Below, piece after piece: positions 46,118 through 57,882 of a stretch of DNA of 64,000 nt. The position numbers and the translations under genes are program-made. The stretch is from contig JANFOG010000006.1 of NCBI GenBank assembly GCA_024336345.1, forward strand, positions 2,356,001-2,420,000, given 5' to 3'. Origin of the DNA: Mariannaea sp. PMI_226 (taxonomy: Eukaryota > Ascomycota > Sordariomycetes > Hypocreales > Nectriaceae). The notes below the pieces were generated by a model, which did not search any database, had not been told where the DNA came from, and saw only the letters and a list, made by a program, of their open reading frames with translations. Every line of letters begins with the position of its first letter. Within the stretch, counting starts at the first letter, position 1.

Positions 46118-46465
46118 ATGGCAAAAGCGCAAATCCGAAAGATGAAGGAAATTCAAGACTCATTGAATAAGGCAAACAAACGAATGACTGGGGTGATAGC
46201 TCAACAAGAGGCACATCTAGGCACCTTGAGCAACCTGATGGACACATTCACTGATGCTGCGCCTAATCGCACGACATCCACTTTGAGAATCGCAGCACCA
46301 TTTCAGACACCGCCAAATCGGACCTGGGACCAAACCTTCACAACACCCGTCGGACGATCGCGAGCGACACGCGCGCACGCAACCTCTGCGAATCGCCGAC
46401 AAATATTCGAGTCCGATGAAGAAGCACCTGTGTTTACCCTGCACAATATTCAACTGAAGATATAG
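46118..46465 (+). CDS. Hypothetical coiled-coil fragment
   Basis: From an internal ATG: MAKAQIRKMKEIQDSLNKANK, then QQEAHLGTLSNLMDTFTDAA and an Arg/Thr/Pro-rich tail. The frame is open further upstream (FREEAHLNRWHLEVETTRVR) back to a TAA near 46036, with no ATG. This suggests a 5' exon joined through an acceptor near 46050 (CAAGTTAG), or a truncated gene. No family recognised. Confidence 0.3.
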   Translation: MAKAQIRKMKEIQDSLNKANKRMTGVIAQQEAHLGTLSNLMDTFTDAAPNRTTSTLRIAAPFQTPPNRTWDQTFTTPVGRSRATRAHATSANRRQIFESDEEAPVFTLHNIQLKI

Positions 46466-47539
46466 GAGCACCAATCCCGAGACAATCTGTTGTCACTCCA
46501 GGACAAAAAAGAAAGCGAGAAGCACAAATGGAACAACCCGCAACTACCAAACAGATTATCGAAATAGCTAGTAATAAAGACACTAATATATCACAATCAT
46601 AAGACAAGATAATATGATTTAGGCAGAATCCCAATTCGAGAGATAGGAACTTCAAGGATAATAATCCTCAAAATAATAAACAGGAGAATGATAAATAAAA
46701 TTGTGCATTAATGAATTATACATTCTCTTCTTTTTGGTCAAAGCGAAAATCAATCCAATCTGCAAATGCAAAGCATGACTTCTTCTACTTTACCAATTTA
46801 TTTACCCAACTTACTTATTTAAGCAATTTTCTCCTGTTAATTTAAATTCACTTGGGTCACTCATTTGAGAAATTTCTTTTACCAATAAATATAACCACAA
46901 CCTACTGACCCAAGTCAAATTTTCTTTTATTATTAATCACTTATTAACTTTCATTCATCAAATTATTAGTCTAAAACATAGAGAAACGGACATGATAAAT
47001 AAGCACATCATGAGGCACACAGATAGTTAAATTGTTCACCCACATCATTCTTATTTCCACATTACGATAGTGAACATATTGAGGATAAATTTTTTTTCGA
47101 AATGGGGCATTCTGATAGCCATTCCTATTAGATGCAGCAAAGTATCTCGTGGCGTGAGTTATGGCGCATGACGAACGGAAAGTCGAGGCGCCAAACGAGG
47201 CGCATATCTGACAGATAGCTGAGGGGCTTATCCCCTCAATTCGCTGCTTGAGAAATTAGACATCAAGCTTTTCCCTTTTACGATCAATAATTTGTCTACC
47301 AAATGGTAGCAATTGTCCATCACGAACCCAACCATGGTTCCTCGCTTGTAGTCGCGAAGGCTGTCCGTCGGCGTGATTTTTCTGTCCAATGAGCATCTGG
47401 CCTCGTGATTGAATCCCACACGCCGACTCTTTTTGCGGTATTTCATACTCTCTTTTCCAGTTACACATTAACCCTCGCAAATTTCACACTGCTCCAAGGC
47501 CGTCTCTTATACGCTTTTTTTTTTGTGCGGCTTGACATC
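46466..47539. other. AT-rich spacer
   Basis: About 46560-47110 is markedly AT-rich (TTATTAATC, TTAATTTAAATTC types) compared with its surroundings, with no coding potential. It might be an old, mutated repeat, but no terminal repeats were found. Confidence 0.45.
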
Positions 47540-47914
47540 ATGAGTGCTGAGCAGCAATCTCCCAAAATACTTTCCCTAGTTTGGGGCCGCATCGATGTCA
47601 CGGACCTGGAACATGGAAAGGATTTCAAGCTCTACCCGGGTGGCGGACGACCCTGGGACTGGGGCGAGACGGGTACAAGGCACAATCCAGGCATCCAGGT
47701 CGCGGATGTCGAAGAACTGCTACAGCGAGGCGCCACTACCGTTGTCCTGTCCCAGGGCATGGACATGAGGTTGCAGGTGCAGGCTGAGACCTTGAGCTAC
47801 CTTGAGGAGAAAGGCGTCACTGTTCATGTGAGCGAAACGCGACAGGCTGTTGAGATATACAACTCCCTTGTCGAGACCACAGCAGTTGGCGGTTTATTTC
47901 ATTCCACATGTTAG
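47540..47914 (+). CDS. Mth938 / AAMDC-like (DUF498) domain protein
   Basis: Single exon, 124 aa. The whole protein is one Mth938-type domain: ILSLVWGRIDV, KDFKLYPGGGRPWDWGETGT, HNPGIQVADVEELL, VVLSQGMDMRLQV, AVEIYNSLVE and the C-terminal VGGLFHSTC. The family occurs in archaea, bacteria and eukaryotes (human AAMDC). A biochemical role is not settled; related domains occur in mitochondrial complex I assembly factors. Length and motif order match the family end to end, so the start at 47540 is well supported. Confidence 0.88.
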   Translation: MSAEQQSPKILSLVWGRIDVTDLEHGKDFKLYPGGGRPWDWGETGTRHNPGIQVADVEELLQRGATTVVLSQGMDMRLQVQAETLSYLEEKGVTVHVSETRQAVEIYNSLVETTAVGGLFHSTC

Positions 47915-49043
47915 AGACAGACGAGGTCAGCATGGCCAAGGTGGATGAATGAAATGAAGTGGTGGTGGGTTTGGTAGTCTGTCACTATAGTATTTTGCCA
48001 AACATCCCGTATGCTTTTCCATCTGCGCAGCATAGTGGATTGCGCATTCTATTTTTCCTCAACTCGCGATGCGACCAATAGAGTGTTGCTCAGCACTCAC
48101 GCCTACGACAATATAGGATAGTCGGTTAGCAGGGCCTTGGAGGAGCAAGAATTGACATTTCATTTTAGCCAGGACGCAAACAAGTTAGTTTATCTACATC
48201 ACAAAGACCCTGAATTTGTTTCATACGTCAACACAATGCGACGGTGAAACATGGGATAAGAATAATGCGTCAGAGTGGCACAGTAGACCTCCCCATGGGC
48301 CAAACGAGAGAAACAAACAATGGGTCCTGCGGTAGCTTAACGTCAAGCTATCGGTGGTCGGCTGCTCTTGGCACATCGCTATACTCAAAAGCGTTAACCA
48401 TCATTTAGACAATGTTTGGTAATGATAGGGCTCGTTTCGCTCCACCATTCAAGAATGCCGAGCGGATCAGCTAGGACTTGTGAATAGATATCAGATCTCA
48501 ACTTAAGCCTTTGTCCATATCTTCGCGCTTCATGCGGGTAGAGAAGCTAAGTCATGCGACGCCGGTACAACACCAGGGACAGTGATGTGCATCAGTGCTG
48601 AAGGATAACGAGGTGCCAACAGTAGAACCCTCGCTCATGCTCTCTCAAGATAAAACAGGAAGCCTTGTCGCAGGATAGACTGAATCAATTACCGATACAG
48701 TCAGAATTCCCCATATAAGTATGCTGCAGTCTGTAGGGAACTCAAGAAAAGCCCTCGCTACATCAGGCGGGGTTCATCGGGCCGCACATGCAGCATGACC
48801 CTTCAATGGCCTGATGCGCTGTGATATGAGCAAGGGTCGTGCATATAAAGGTCAAATGACAGCACATCGAACCGAAATGAATTGAGAAAGCGGGGGGGCC
48901 GAGGGAGAAGTGTTGGTTCTCGTCAGAATAGTCTTGGCATTTGGTATCCTTTCTTCATTTCCTCAACACCGCCTTCCGGTGCTCATTTCTGATACTCCCA
49001 ACATCACCATCGCTATTCGTCACCATCACTATCCGTCACCGCC
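47915..49043. other. Spacer upstream of the LaeA-like gene
   Basis: No gene recognised. Contains the presumed promoter of the methyltransferase, with CACCATC-type short repeats close to its ATG (about 49001-49040). Confidence 0.45.
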
Positions 49044-50645
49044 ATGTGTCCAGAGGAAGACGAAGCCGGCACAGAGACTCGCATCACCCAACTGCAGCAG
49101 ACTCTCGCAGAGAATCCTCTACAAGCAGATGTGGGTGTCTTTCATTTCTTGTTATTTAATTTTCTCATTTGTCTCTACCAATCAACCCACGTTCCATTGC
49201 GCGTTTATATTCACACCACCTCTCCTAGGATGGACATCGCGATGATGACTCCGTTTACGGCTCCACGTAAGACTGAGATCTTATATCCGTCATAAAACCA
49301 CCCTTATAATTCTATTTTCTAGCCATGGCTCAGGAAGCTATCAAACATCGTTGGCCTCCAGCATTCTGAACTACAAGTATGTCATGCTGCCGATCTTCAC
49401 CATAATCCCTCATCATGTTGCTGACCTAGAGCTTGTTTGCTTGAACTAGGTACGAAGTTAGTCCAAGAGAATATCTATGTTTCGGACCGGTAATAGATGC
49501 TGACAATCGCACGCTACATAGAATGGGCGTCGCTATCATGCATTCCGTGAGGGCGCCTATTTAATGGTATTGATCCTTTACTTACTGCCTCAGTAACATG
49601 AAACGCAGGGGATCTAACGTGAGAGCCAGCCAAATGACGAAGAAGAACAGAGTAGAATGGACCTTTTGCATCACATATACACCCTGGCGCTGAAAGGTGA
49701 ACTGCACCTGGCACCTATTCCAAAAGATCCTCAGCGAGTGCTTGACTTGGGTACTGGAACAGGAATTTGGGCAATGGACTTTGCGGAGTAAGATCTTATT
49801 CATGAGGCTAACCTAAGCGATGAAAGTATTTCTAACCTCGCTCCAAAAAAATATAGTGAACATCCGTCTGCCGAGGTCATTGGAACTGACCTGAGCCCCA
49901 TTCAACCTGGGTGGTATGGCAGCTCTTTCAAAGTTTCCGTCTGTTCTGTGTTCTGATTTCGAGCCCTCCTCACTATAGGACCCCCCCTAACTGCGTTTTT
50001 GAAGTCGACGATTTCGAGTCTGACTGGCCATACCAGAGGCCGTTTGACTTTATTCACGCTCGAGAATTAGAGGGCTGTATAGCCGATGACGATCGATTAT
50101 TCGGCCAGGCATTCCAGCACCTGAACTCCGGCGGGTATATTGAGCTGCAGGCGGCTTACACGAAATTTCTTTCGGATGATGACACTGCTGAAAAGGCAAA
50201 GGATGTCCAGCTGTGGTGCGATGCGCTGGTAGACGGCATCGCAAAGTTCGGCAAGCCTCTGGATGGAGCCATTACGTGGAAGAAGAAGCTTGAGGAGGCC
50301 GGGTTTGTTGACGTCCAACAGGAGGTTCGCAAGGTCAGTATATTTGCATCATCCAAAATCACGTCACAGAGGATATCCCATCAAAAAAATTGGATATTAA
50401 TAGTTTTCCTCCAGCTCCCTATTGGCGGGTGGCCAAAAGACCCAAAGCTCAAGGAGCTGGGTAAATACCAGCTCATTCAGCAGATCCAGGGGGCCGAATC
50501 CTACACGCCTGCTGTTTTCTCAAGAGTCCTAGGTTGGACCGATGAAGAGATTCAAGTGCTTATTGCCAAGGTGAAAAAGGAATTCAAGGATCCAACAATT
50601 CATCTTTACATTCCGGTTTATATTATCTGGGGGAAGAAGCCTTGA
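49044..50645 (+). CDS. LaeA-like class I SAM-dependent methyltransferase
   Basis: Nine exons: 49044-49130, 49229-49266, 49323-49376, 49450-49456, 49522-49566, 49630-49787, 49857-49913, 49979-50333 and 50415-50645, giving 343 aa. The Rossmann SAM motif RVLDLGTGTGIWAMDFAD is followed by SAEVIGTDLSPIQPGW and PPNCVFEVDDFESDW, all typical of the LaeA/TAM-like fungal family. LaeA itself is a nuclear regulator of secondary metabolism in the velvet complex; this wider family has many members of unknown substrate. Preceding it is the family's NYKYENGRRYHAFREGAYL block, split by a 7-nt exon. The N-terminal ~45 residues are acidic and low in complexity. Confidence 0.88.
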
Positions 50646-51391
50646 TTGGACTTTGCTGCCACGAGAAGAAGTGAAGTCCTGACTTTGATTTGAGGCGGAA
50701 AACCGTTTATGACTACAGAATAGATGATTCTCTCTTCAGCCTTTGATATTTATACTTAGTTTATTCCATGCTGTGTTATCCTGAGATTTACTGTTTATTT
50801 ATGGAGAGACGCCTACAAATTGCATCCCCTATTTATTGTGTTTTGACGAGGAAGAAACTCTTTGTATCCTCTCAGCGCAAGGGCAAGCTGGAAAAATGAG
50901 GCGTATCCCAGTCCACAATACCATCTTATGACCATTATACTATTGATGCTAACGTTAGTTGACATACTCTGTAGATTGGGACCCAATAACGTGGCTATCA
51001 AGCCATCTTCGACACCAACAAGTAGGATAAACAAATGAAGAGAGTCAAAATTAGGTAGCACCAGAACTCATCATTGACAGTGGATATTTCCACTGAGCCA
51101 AGTGCTCTTGACCCACACTTGGTGATGGGTCGACCTACTGTAACTACAGTACGCAGTAATCTGTAGGGCCCACGCATACCTCGTATAGGTAAGGTACAGT
51201 ACCTTACTGGAGGTACAAACACTCTACCGCGTTGGTACCCAAAAAGCTCCCTCAATCAAATTCACTGGAACTGCGGAATTAGAACCACCAACATGCCCGC
51301 TTAACTCCGTAGCCATCTCGCATGATCACCGCGCCCTTAGCCTAGGTACTTGACACTCAGCTTCTTCCTTGCAAGTCACGACAAGATCACC
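50646..51391. other. Spacer with palindromic motif
   Basis: 3' flank of the methyltransferase and promoter of the regulator-like gene. Contains a perfect 9-bp inverted repeat with one centre base (51189-51207). Confidence 0.5.
51189..51207. repeat. Palindromic TAAGGTAC-type motif
   Basis: GTAAGGTAC-A-GTACCTTAC, the same architecture (9-bp arms, 1-base centre) as the motif at 6896-6914. Confidence 0.8.
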
Positions 51392-53021
51392 ATGGACAAA
51401 GAATTTTTCTTCGTAGATGGGATTCAACCGGATAGGGCCTCTAAGAGGCTAATGCGCCGCCATGTCATGAAGGGTAAGAATGCGGGAAAGACGATCAACC
51501 GGCCGTCCCGGCTGCAGCTCGCCAAGCAACGGCCAGGAACCCTGAGCCATTTGACTTGTCCTCACACATCTCATCGACCGAATGCCTCTCAATGCCTTTC
51601 CAAAGGATGGATAAAGACATCACCTTATGCAATTCATGGCAATCTTGGGGGCGGCCTCTTCACCTTCATGCTTCCTGTCAAAGTCACCCCTGACGCTCTG
51701 AGAATCATTCATGAATGTAAATAAAATAGCCCCAGCTGCGATTACAGAGGGTAATAGCATAATGCTCACACAGTACTTTTTAGTCTACACATTTACGACT
51801 GACAGGATTTATCCTGCTCGGCTCGGCATCTCGTTAGACAATGCAAAAGGCCTCTGGCTCCGGGTGTTGTTTTCTGATGAGGCTTGTAAGCGCTCACCCT
51901 TTTCGCATTCCCATACACAGCAGATGGCTGACCTCTGATTCGCGGCAAAGCATATTATTGCAACATTGGGTTGATGCAGGCGTGCAACGAAATCTTCCTC
52001 GGCAATACCACCGGCTCACCGAAAGCCCTGCACCATTTGTCCCAGACCCTTGCCCAGGTCAAGAGGCGGCTTGAAAGTGATGATGCTCTATCAGATTCCA
52101 CAATTGGCATTGTTCTCTCACTGGTCGCTCAGGAACAGATCAGGCAAGACCATCGAGGCGCTAAAACTCACTTTGACGGCCTCGAAAAAATTGTTGAGCT
52201 TCGTGGTGGGCTGGATCAACTGGAGGGAAATCTCCCTCTTCTATTGAAAGTGTGCAAGTAGGTTGCCTACAGATGGCCTTTTGTCACCTCCTCTCTCTCC
52301 ACTTCCTCAGGATTCCTTTTCTAACATTTATTTGCAAATTGCCAGAACAGACATCATTTTCTCCCTTCAGAATGGCGGCCCGACAAAGTTCTTCCGTGAC
52401 CGCATGGCAAAGGTCCGAGATGTGCTGATGTCAAAAGGCATCTTGTTTGATCATGGTGTTGCCGCCTCGTTCCTTCAGCACCATGACTTAGATCCGTGCC
52501 TTCATGAAGCACTTTTGGACATCATCAGTGCTTGTCTGGTGTTTAATAATACCTCATGCGCTCGCGACGTCGACCTTATCACATTTCAGGAGATGCTCAT
52601 GTCTATTTGCTTCCGCTTACTTCGCTTTCGCTCCCTGGACGATCCAAATCAGACATCCGATGTACAGTCTGCATATCATGTTGGACTGACCATTTTCATG
52701 GTGACGATCTTCCTCCAGTATGATCGTCGAAGGATCATGAATCATGGGTTAATATCAAAAAGTTTAAGCAATGTCATTCACAGCGGTCCGTTTGAGCATG
52801 ATCAAGAGCTACTTCTGTGGCTTATGATTGTCGGCGGTATATGGATTTCCGGTGATTTGAATGGAGACTGGCTTCTTCCAGGGATACGGAACGTCTCTCG
52901 GCAATTGAATATCGAGACTTGGGCGGATTGTCTCATTGTAATTACCAAGTTTCCATGGATCAAAATCCTGCATGACGAACCAGGCCGCGCATTGTGGGAT
53001 CACGCAATGGAGAATGAATAG
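51392..53021 (+). CDS. Fungal-specific transcription-factor-like protein without zinc cluster
   Basis: Four exons (51392-51716, 51784-51885, 51951-52257, 52346-53021) give 469 aa. The N-terminus MDKEFFFVDG...RRHVMKGKNAGK (motif at residues 22-33) is common in ascomycete proteins annotated as fungal-specific transcription factors that lack a Zn2Cys6 binuclear cluster. The C-terminal two thirds match the helical regulatory region (LGISLDNAKGLWLRVLFSDEA, HFDGLEKIVELRGGLDQL, ELLLWLMIVGGIW). DNA binding is therefore unproven. It sits between a LaeA-like methyltransferase and a dehydrogenase, suggesting a possible small metabolic cluster. Exon 3's acceptor (GGCAAAG) is the least certain splice. Confidence 0.78.
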
Positions 53022-53227
53022 CGAATTGTCACGAGCTTTAAAAATCAAGATACTTTGCGCTATCTGAAAAAAAGGCGGCATGTTGCATTTCTAACGAGGA
53101 CTTGCTGATGTTCTTTCGAGAAAACCAGTCACTTCGACCTGCCTGTCTTTTTCTCTCTCTCGTATTCACTAACCATCCAATTCAACCTAATACTGGTTTT
53201 GAACAAGGCCAGTATACACCAAGTCGT

Positions 53228-54370
53228 TTACCAATCAAACTCTTGCTTGACCAGCTCCTCGCTCAGCTTCCAAAGACGCTCAGCTTCATTGCTCGACACA
53301 GCACGAGGGTGAGCAGCATCGCTGATCTGGCAATCAGCAAGATAGGCGCCATGGTTCTCACTCTTCTCATTCGTCTCCGGAAGACCTATCTTTGGATCCA
53401 CCGCTGCAACCAGGCTCGTCGACGCTCCTGCGCCCAAAGTCCTGTAAAAGAACACCCCCTTGTCATGGAGCGCCTGGACGGATGCCAGTCTCTCAGCCGG
53501 AAAATCTCTGCCCAGCTCAGTTTTGATAATTCCTGGGTGTACAGCTAAAGTCAAGATACCGTACTTGCTGTACAGTCTCTTGTTCGCGCCGATGCCGAAG
53601 AGCACGTTGGCAACTTTGCTGCGAGCGTAGCCGTCGAGAGGGAGGTAAGGCTTGTTTTCGACATCGGTGTAGCCCCATGCCTTCAACCACTCATAGAAAG
53701 GCTGCTCTTCTTTGGGTAGGTCTTTGTTTGGTTTTTCAAAATTCATATCACTCCAGCGCATGCCATCTCTCATCGGAGAAGCAGAGCTGACGTTGACAAT
53801 TCTGGTTGCACCAATCGGGTTGCTCTCAGAAGCCTTGATGAACTTGGACATAATCAAACAGGCGAATAGCCAGTGTCCAATGTGGTTTGTTGCAAAGTGC
53901 AGTTCAATGCCCTCATCACTCAATGTACGCTCCGGAACACACATGATGCCTGCAGTGTTGACGAGAATATCGACCGTAGGCACATCAGACCAGGATAGAA
54001 ACTCAGCAGCCGCAGAGCGCACAGATTCCTGACTGGAAAGATTGATCTGCAAAGCTCGATAATCCACGCTGGGGAACTCAGCCTTTAGTGCGTCAATGCT
54101 CTCCTGAATCTTGGATGGAGTTCGCCCAGCAATGATCAGATGAGCTGGAGATTGGGACGCCTGAAGCAATGTCAGCTTGAGCGTCCAGATTCATATATTC
54201 TAGACAGCTAGTCTCCCACTTACAAAGGCTTGTGCGGTTGAGAATGCGATTCCATTTCGATTGCCACCAGTGACAACTATGGTTTTACCTCGAATCCTCT
54301 CGGAGAAGGCTTTGGCAACATCAATGCTTTCAGTGTTGGCATTGAATTCGGGATAGGTTGTAGCCGTCAT
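53228..54370 (-). CDS. Short-chain dehydrogenase/reductase (SDR)
   Basis: Exon 1 (54370-54224) encodes the N-terminus with the nucleotide-binding turn VVTGGNRNGIAFSTAQAF. Exon 2 (54160-53228) completes 359 aa. Classical SDR landmarks: IIAGRTPSK after beta-2, LVNTAGIM (a variant of NNAG), NHIGHWLFACLI, catalytic Ser in VNVSSASP, and the Tyr/Lys pair YARSK at about residue 225. Length and the insertion between the Ser and Tyr (about 40 residues) resemble the retinol-dehydrogenase/WWOX-like SDRs common in fungi. Substrate unknown. It converges with the regulator-like gene, 206 bp apart. Confidence 0.9.
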
Positions 54371-56437
54371 TGTGGACAAAAAGCAGTCTTGGAGATATTA
54401 CTTCAGAGAGTAGTTGAGGGTGTGAATAAATGAGAAGTTGTTTGATTCTTTAAAATGCGCACTCCTAGGATATTTATATTTATTCTTCTCCTCTACAAAT
54501 GGCCTTCTCCTCGACGTTTGATCAATAAGAGACTTTCTACCCGATTTGGTAAAACGGTGGATCTTCAGGTCGAAGGCGGCGCAATATTGCACCCAGCCAA
54601 TCAGAGATTTGGTACTTCATTCGGAATAGCGTGAATTGGACATAGGCGGAATTATCGGTATTAAGGCTACAGGGTAGTTGGAGGTCAAATTGAAGTCACG
54701 AAGTCGGAGCGTGAGACGTTGTATCAAAACTGCAATGGTCATCGCCACATTCATCCGTAGAGTCACCGGCCAGCTTTCATAGCAGACGGCTCTTTTTCAC
54801 TCTGGTAGTATCCCCTGTTCCTCAATTGCCTTGAAGCGCTTTTGAAGATCGATGCCATGAAAAGGTAGTAATGCATGAGCTACGGATTAACTATCTTACG
54901 CTCATGAGCTCGATTTAATGACCAATGTTTGGAATACGCGCTGTAAATCACCATATGAGTAATATATATATATATATCGCTTTGGGCATGACTCTCATGT
55001 TTACAGGTGATTGACAACATCCAAGGACAGAGAAAACCGTTCTAGCATACTCTAGTCAAAATATTCAACAACAAGGCTGAGACGAGGTTCTTGACATGTA
55101 GGCAGATGAACAGGGCCCTACGTCTAAGTTATGGTCTGCTGCTGAGACGTGATTAATCCATGTTTAAATGAGATTAAAACGCCTAATATCCAGGCTAACC
55201 GATCGGGTTTGTGAGGATATGGCCGGGATCGATTGATATCATAAAACATCATAATGAAGGGGAACCATTTGAATAATCCACATTGTCTACATGCTACTTT
55301 CACCTGATGACATGAACAACGCCAGATCTTCTAATGGCGGGTAGAAGAGCAGGAACCTATACCAACGCTAGACGTAGATCCATAGTTCCACACCACTCTG
55401 TTCATGATGGTTGATGGCCATGCCAGTTTCCCCATCCGTTACAGAGCAGCTGAGTGTTTTTGAGGAGACGTAGAATGTATCGGCAGCCCAATATCTTCTC
55501 CAACTGCTCTAGAAAGGACTGCGGCCGTGCAGTTGAGCTTTTCCTTGATAGATGGTGAGATGTGGAAATCTGAGGAATGATTTCTGCGATTCATGCTAGT
55601 AGCAGTTGGTCACTTGTTTGAGACAGTCGAATTTATTTTTGAGTCAATGTTGGGCCTGTGGTGAATGGTTGACATCATTTGTCTATAGCTGAGTCACACA
55701 AAAGCCAAGCCAAATTTGCTGGGGCTTGGCTCTGTCTCCGCTGTGCATGTGCATTTTCTTGTTCTGCCCCTGTGCGATAGAACAAGGATACTATATAAAT
55801 GAGATCCCAGAGTTCCTCGACTGATGGAGTGAAGTGGCTCCGGACTTCAGGCGATTCTTATTTACTCGAGATATTCATTCTTGGACAGGAATCCTGAGCG
55901 TTCTATTTGTATCTCAAGATAGGGATTTCAACAAAATTTTCAGCGCGTAACCAGCTATCTAGATGGCGATATTTAACGCATGCTAATAGAATAAGTCCGT
56001 CTTGTCTATTGAATCTATCAACTAGATTCACAGCCGCCGATGATGTCACAGAGTTGGTCAAAATTGGGAATTTAATCACTCCAGGCCTCGGCAAGCAGTC
56101 ACGCTAGAGGAGAGCCGCTCTAAGTACCCACTTGAGCGTGACAAATAATAAGGAGAGAAATCATTATTCCTTGTTCCAACACAACTGAAACAACGAGGGG
56201 AAAAAGGAGACAAAAGCCGGATAAATAAACGGCCCCTAATGTGGATCTTCCGTGTCCAATGAGAATCTAGAATTATGCGACCAGAGCTACCGTATGGAGA
56301 ATCCGGCCGAAACTGTGGAGAACCCAAACCTCCTCAGTTTATAATGGTGTCGTGAGACCCATCCTCAATACGGCATCTCCTTTTTAGCGCTGCAAATTGC
56401 TTGGCGCCATACCGCGACCATTCAGCGCTGTGTCGGC
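54371..56437. other. Spacer between SDR and glycosyltransferase genes
   Basis: About 2 kb without a recognised gene. Contains an (AT)n tract at 54962-54977. AT-rich and rich in stop codons in all frames. Confidence 0.45.
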
Positions 56438-57882
56438 ATGTTGCATCGATTCTCTTACCGCTTGATACCCGCTTTTCGACCTGTAGCACCTTTCCCCTTC
56501 GTACCTGCTGTCTCACGATATCTCTCTGTCCTACGATCTCCTGCTGTCTGGCGATGGCTCTTCATCACCTTCATCGCCTGGACCGTCCTTGATACCCTGC
56601 TCGTACACTACCGACACGATCTTGCCTACCAAAACCACCAGCTGAACAAAGTGAAACACGATAACTCTACCCGAGTCTACATTGCGAGTCCCCATTGGAA
56701 TAATGAGCGCATTCTTCGGGATTCGTGGAACCAGGGCGTTCTGGACCTGGTAACGGCTTTCGGCTCCAACAATGTATTTGTGAGCGTGTACGAAAGTGGG
56801 AGCTGGGATGGTTCAAAGAATGCGCTCAAGGAGCTCGATCAAGCACTCAAAGACTTGGGAGTTCAGCGTAATATCACACTAGACAATACCACCCATGATG
56901 ATGAGATAGCATCACCACCCTCCAGTCCGGGAAACGGTTGGGTTAAAACACCACGAGGCCGGATAGAGCGTCGTAGAATTCCGTATCTCGCCCGGCTCCG
57001 GAACCTCTCTCTCCAGCCCTTGAGAGAAATGGCTGAACATGGCATCATGTTCGATTATGTTTTGTTTTTAGGCGACGTTGTTTTTTCGGTATCTTTAACT
57101 ATATCTTTTTTTTTAACCAGAATTGAATGACGCTAACCCATATTTCAGGTTTTTGATGTGCTTACATTACTTGATACGAACAATCGTGATTATGCCGCGG
57201 CGTGTTCGCTGGACTTTGCCGAACCACCAAAGTTTTATGATACATTTGCGCTTAGAGATGCCACTGGTCATGAATATGCTACACAGACTTGGCCATATTT
57301 TAGGTCATCCGACTCAAGAGCAGCTATGAAGAAGAGCCAACCTGTTCCTGTCACTAGCTGCTGGAATGGCATTGGTACATTCCCTTTTCTATCCCCCACC
57401 TGACGTCCTACTATCCTGGGGAGGCGGCGGGCTAAGCCAAATACTAACTATTTTTGTTTCTCACAGTCTTCATGCCTACAACACCCTTTATTGGCGATGA
57501 GACGATCTCCTTCCGGGCCATCGATGATGCTCTCGCCGGCTCACATTTGGAAGGCTCTGAGTGTTGTCTGATCCATGTAGATAATCCTGCATCAGCGACG
57601 CAAGATCTCTATCTCAATCCCAATGTTCGAGTAGGCTATAACCGAGAAGCGTATGATTCAGTGCATTCCGACGGGTCATGGCTCTCCTATTCTGAAATTT
57701 TCATTGGTTTATGGAAGAATAGGTTAGTAAGATGGTTCACGACGCCATGGTTTAAGGAGTGGAGAGTTCGTAGTCTGACCCACGTGTGGGAAGGGCAGAG
57801 TCCCGATCGTACAGAGAATGGGACGATGTGTATGATAAACGAGATGCACGTGCTTACTACGAAGGGCTGGGCCCATGTTTAA
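56438..57882 (+). CDS. CAP59/CMT1-like glycosyltransferase (alpha-1,3-mannosyltransferase family)
   Basis: Exons 56438-57088, 57149-57374 and 57467-57882 give 430 aa. A type II membrane anchor (AVWRWLFITFIAWTVLDTLLV) follows a basic N-terminus, as expected for a Golgi enzyme. The catalytic region shows VYIASPHWNNERILRDSW, NVFVSVYESGSWDGSKNAL, LFLGDVVFSVFDVLTLLDT, DYAAACSLDFAEPPKFYDTFALRD and SCWNGIVFMP, all typical of fungal relatives of Cryptococcus capsule proteins Cap59 and Cmt1. In non-capsulated ascomycetes these are thought to act on cell-surface glycans. The first intron joins S to VFDVL, which restores the family consensus. The C-terminus (TTKGWAHV) may be slightly short. Confidence 0.88.
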
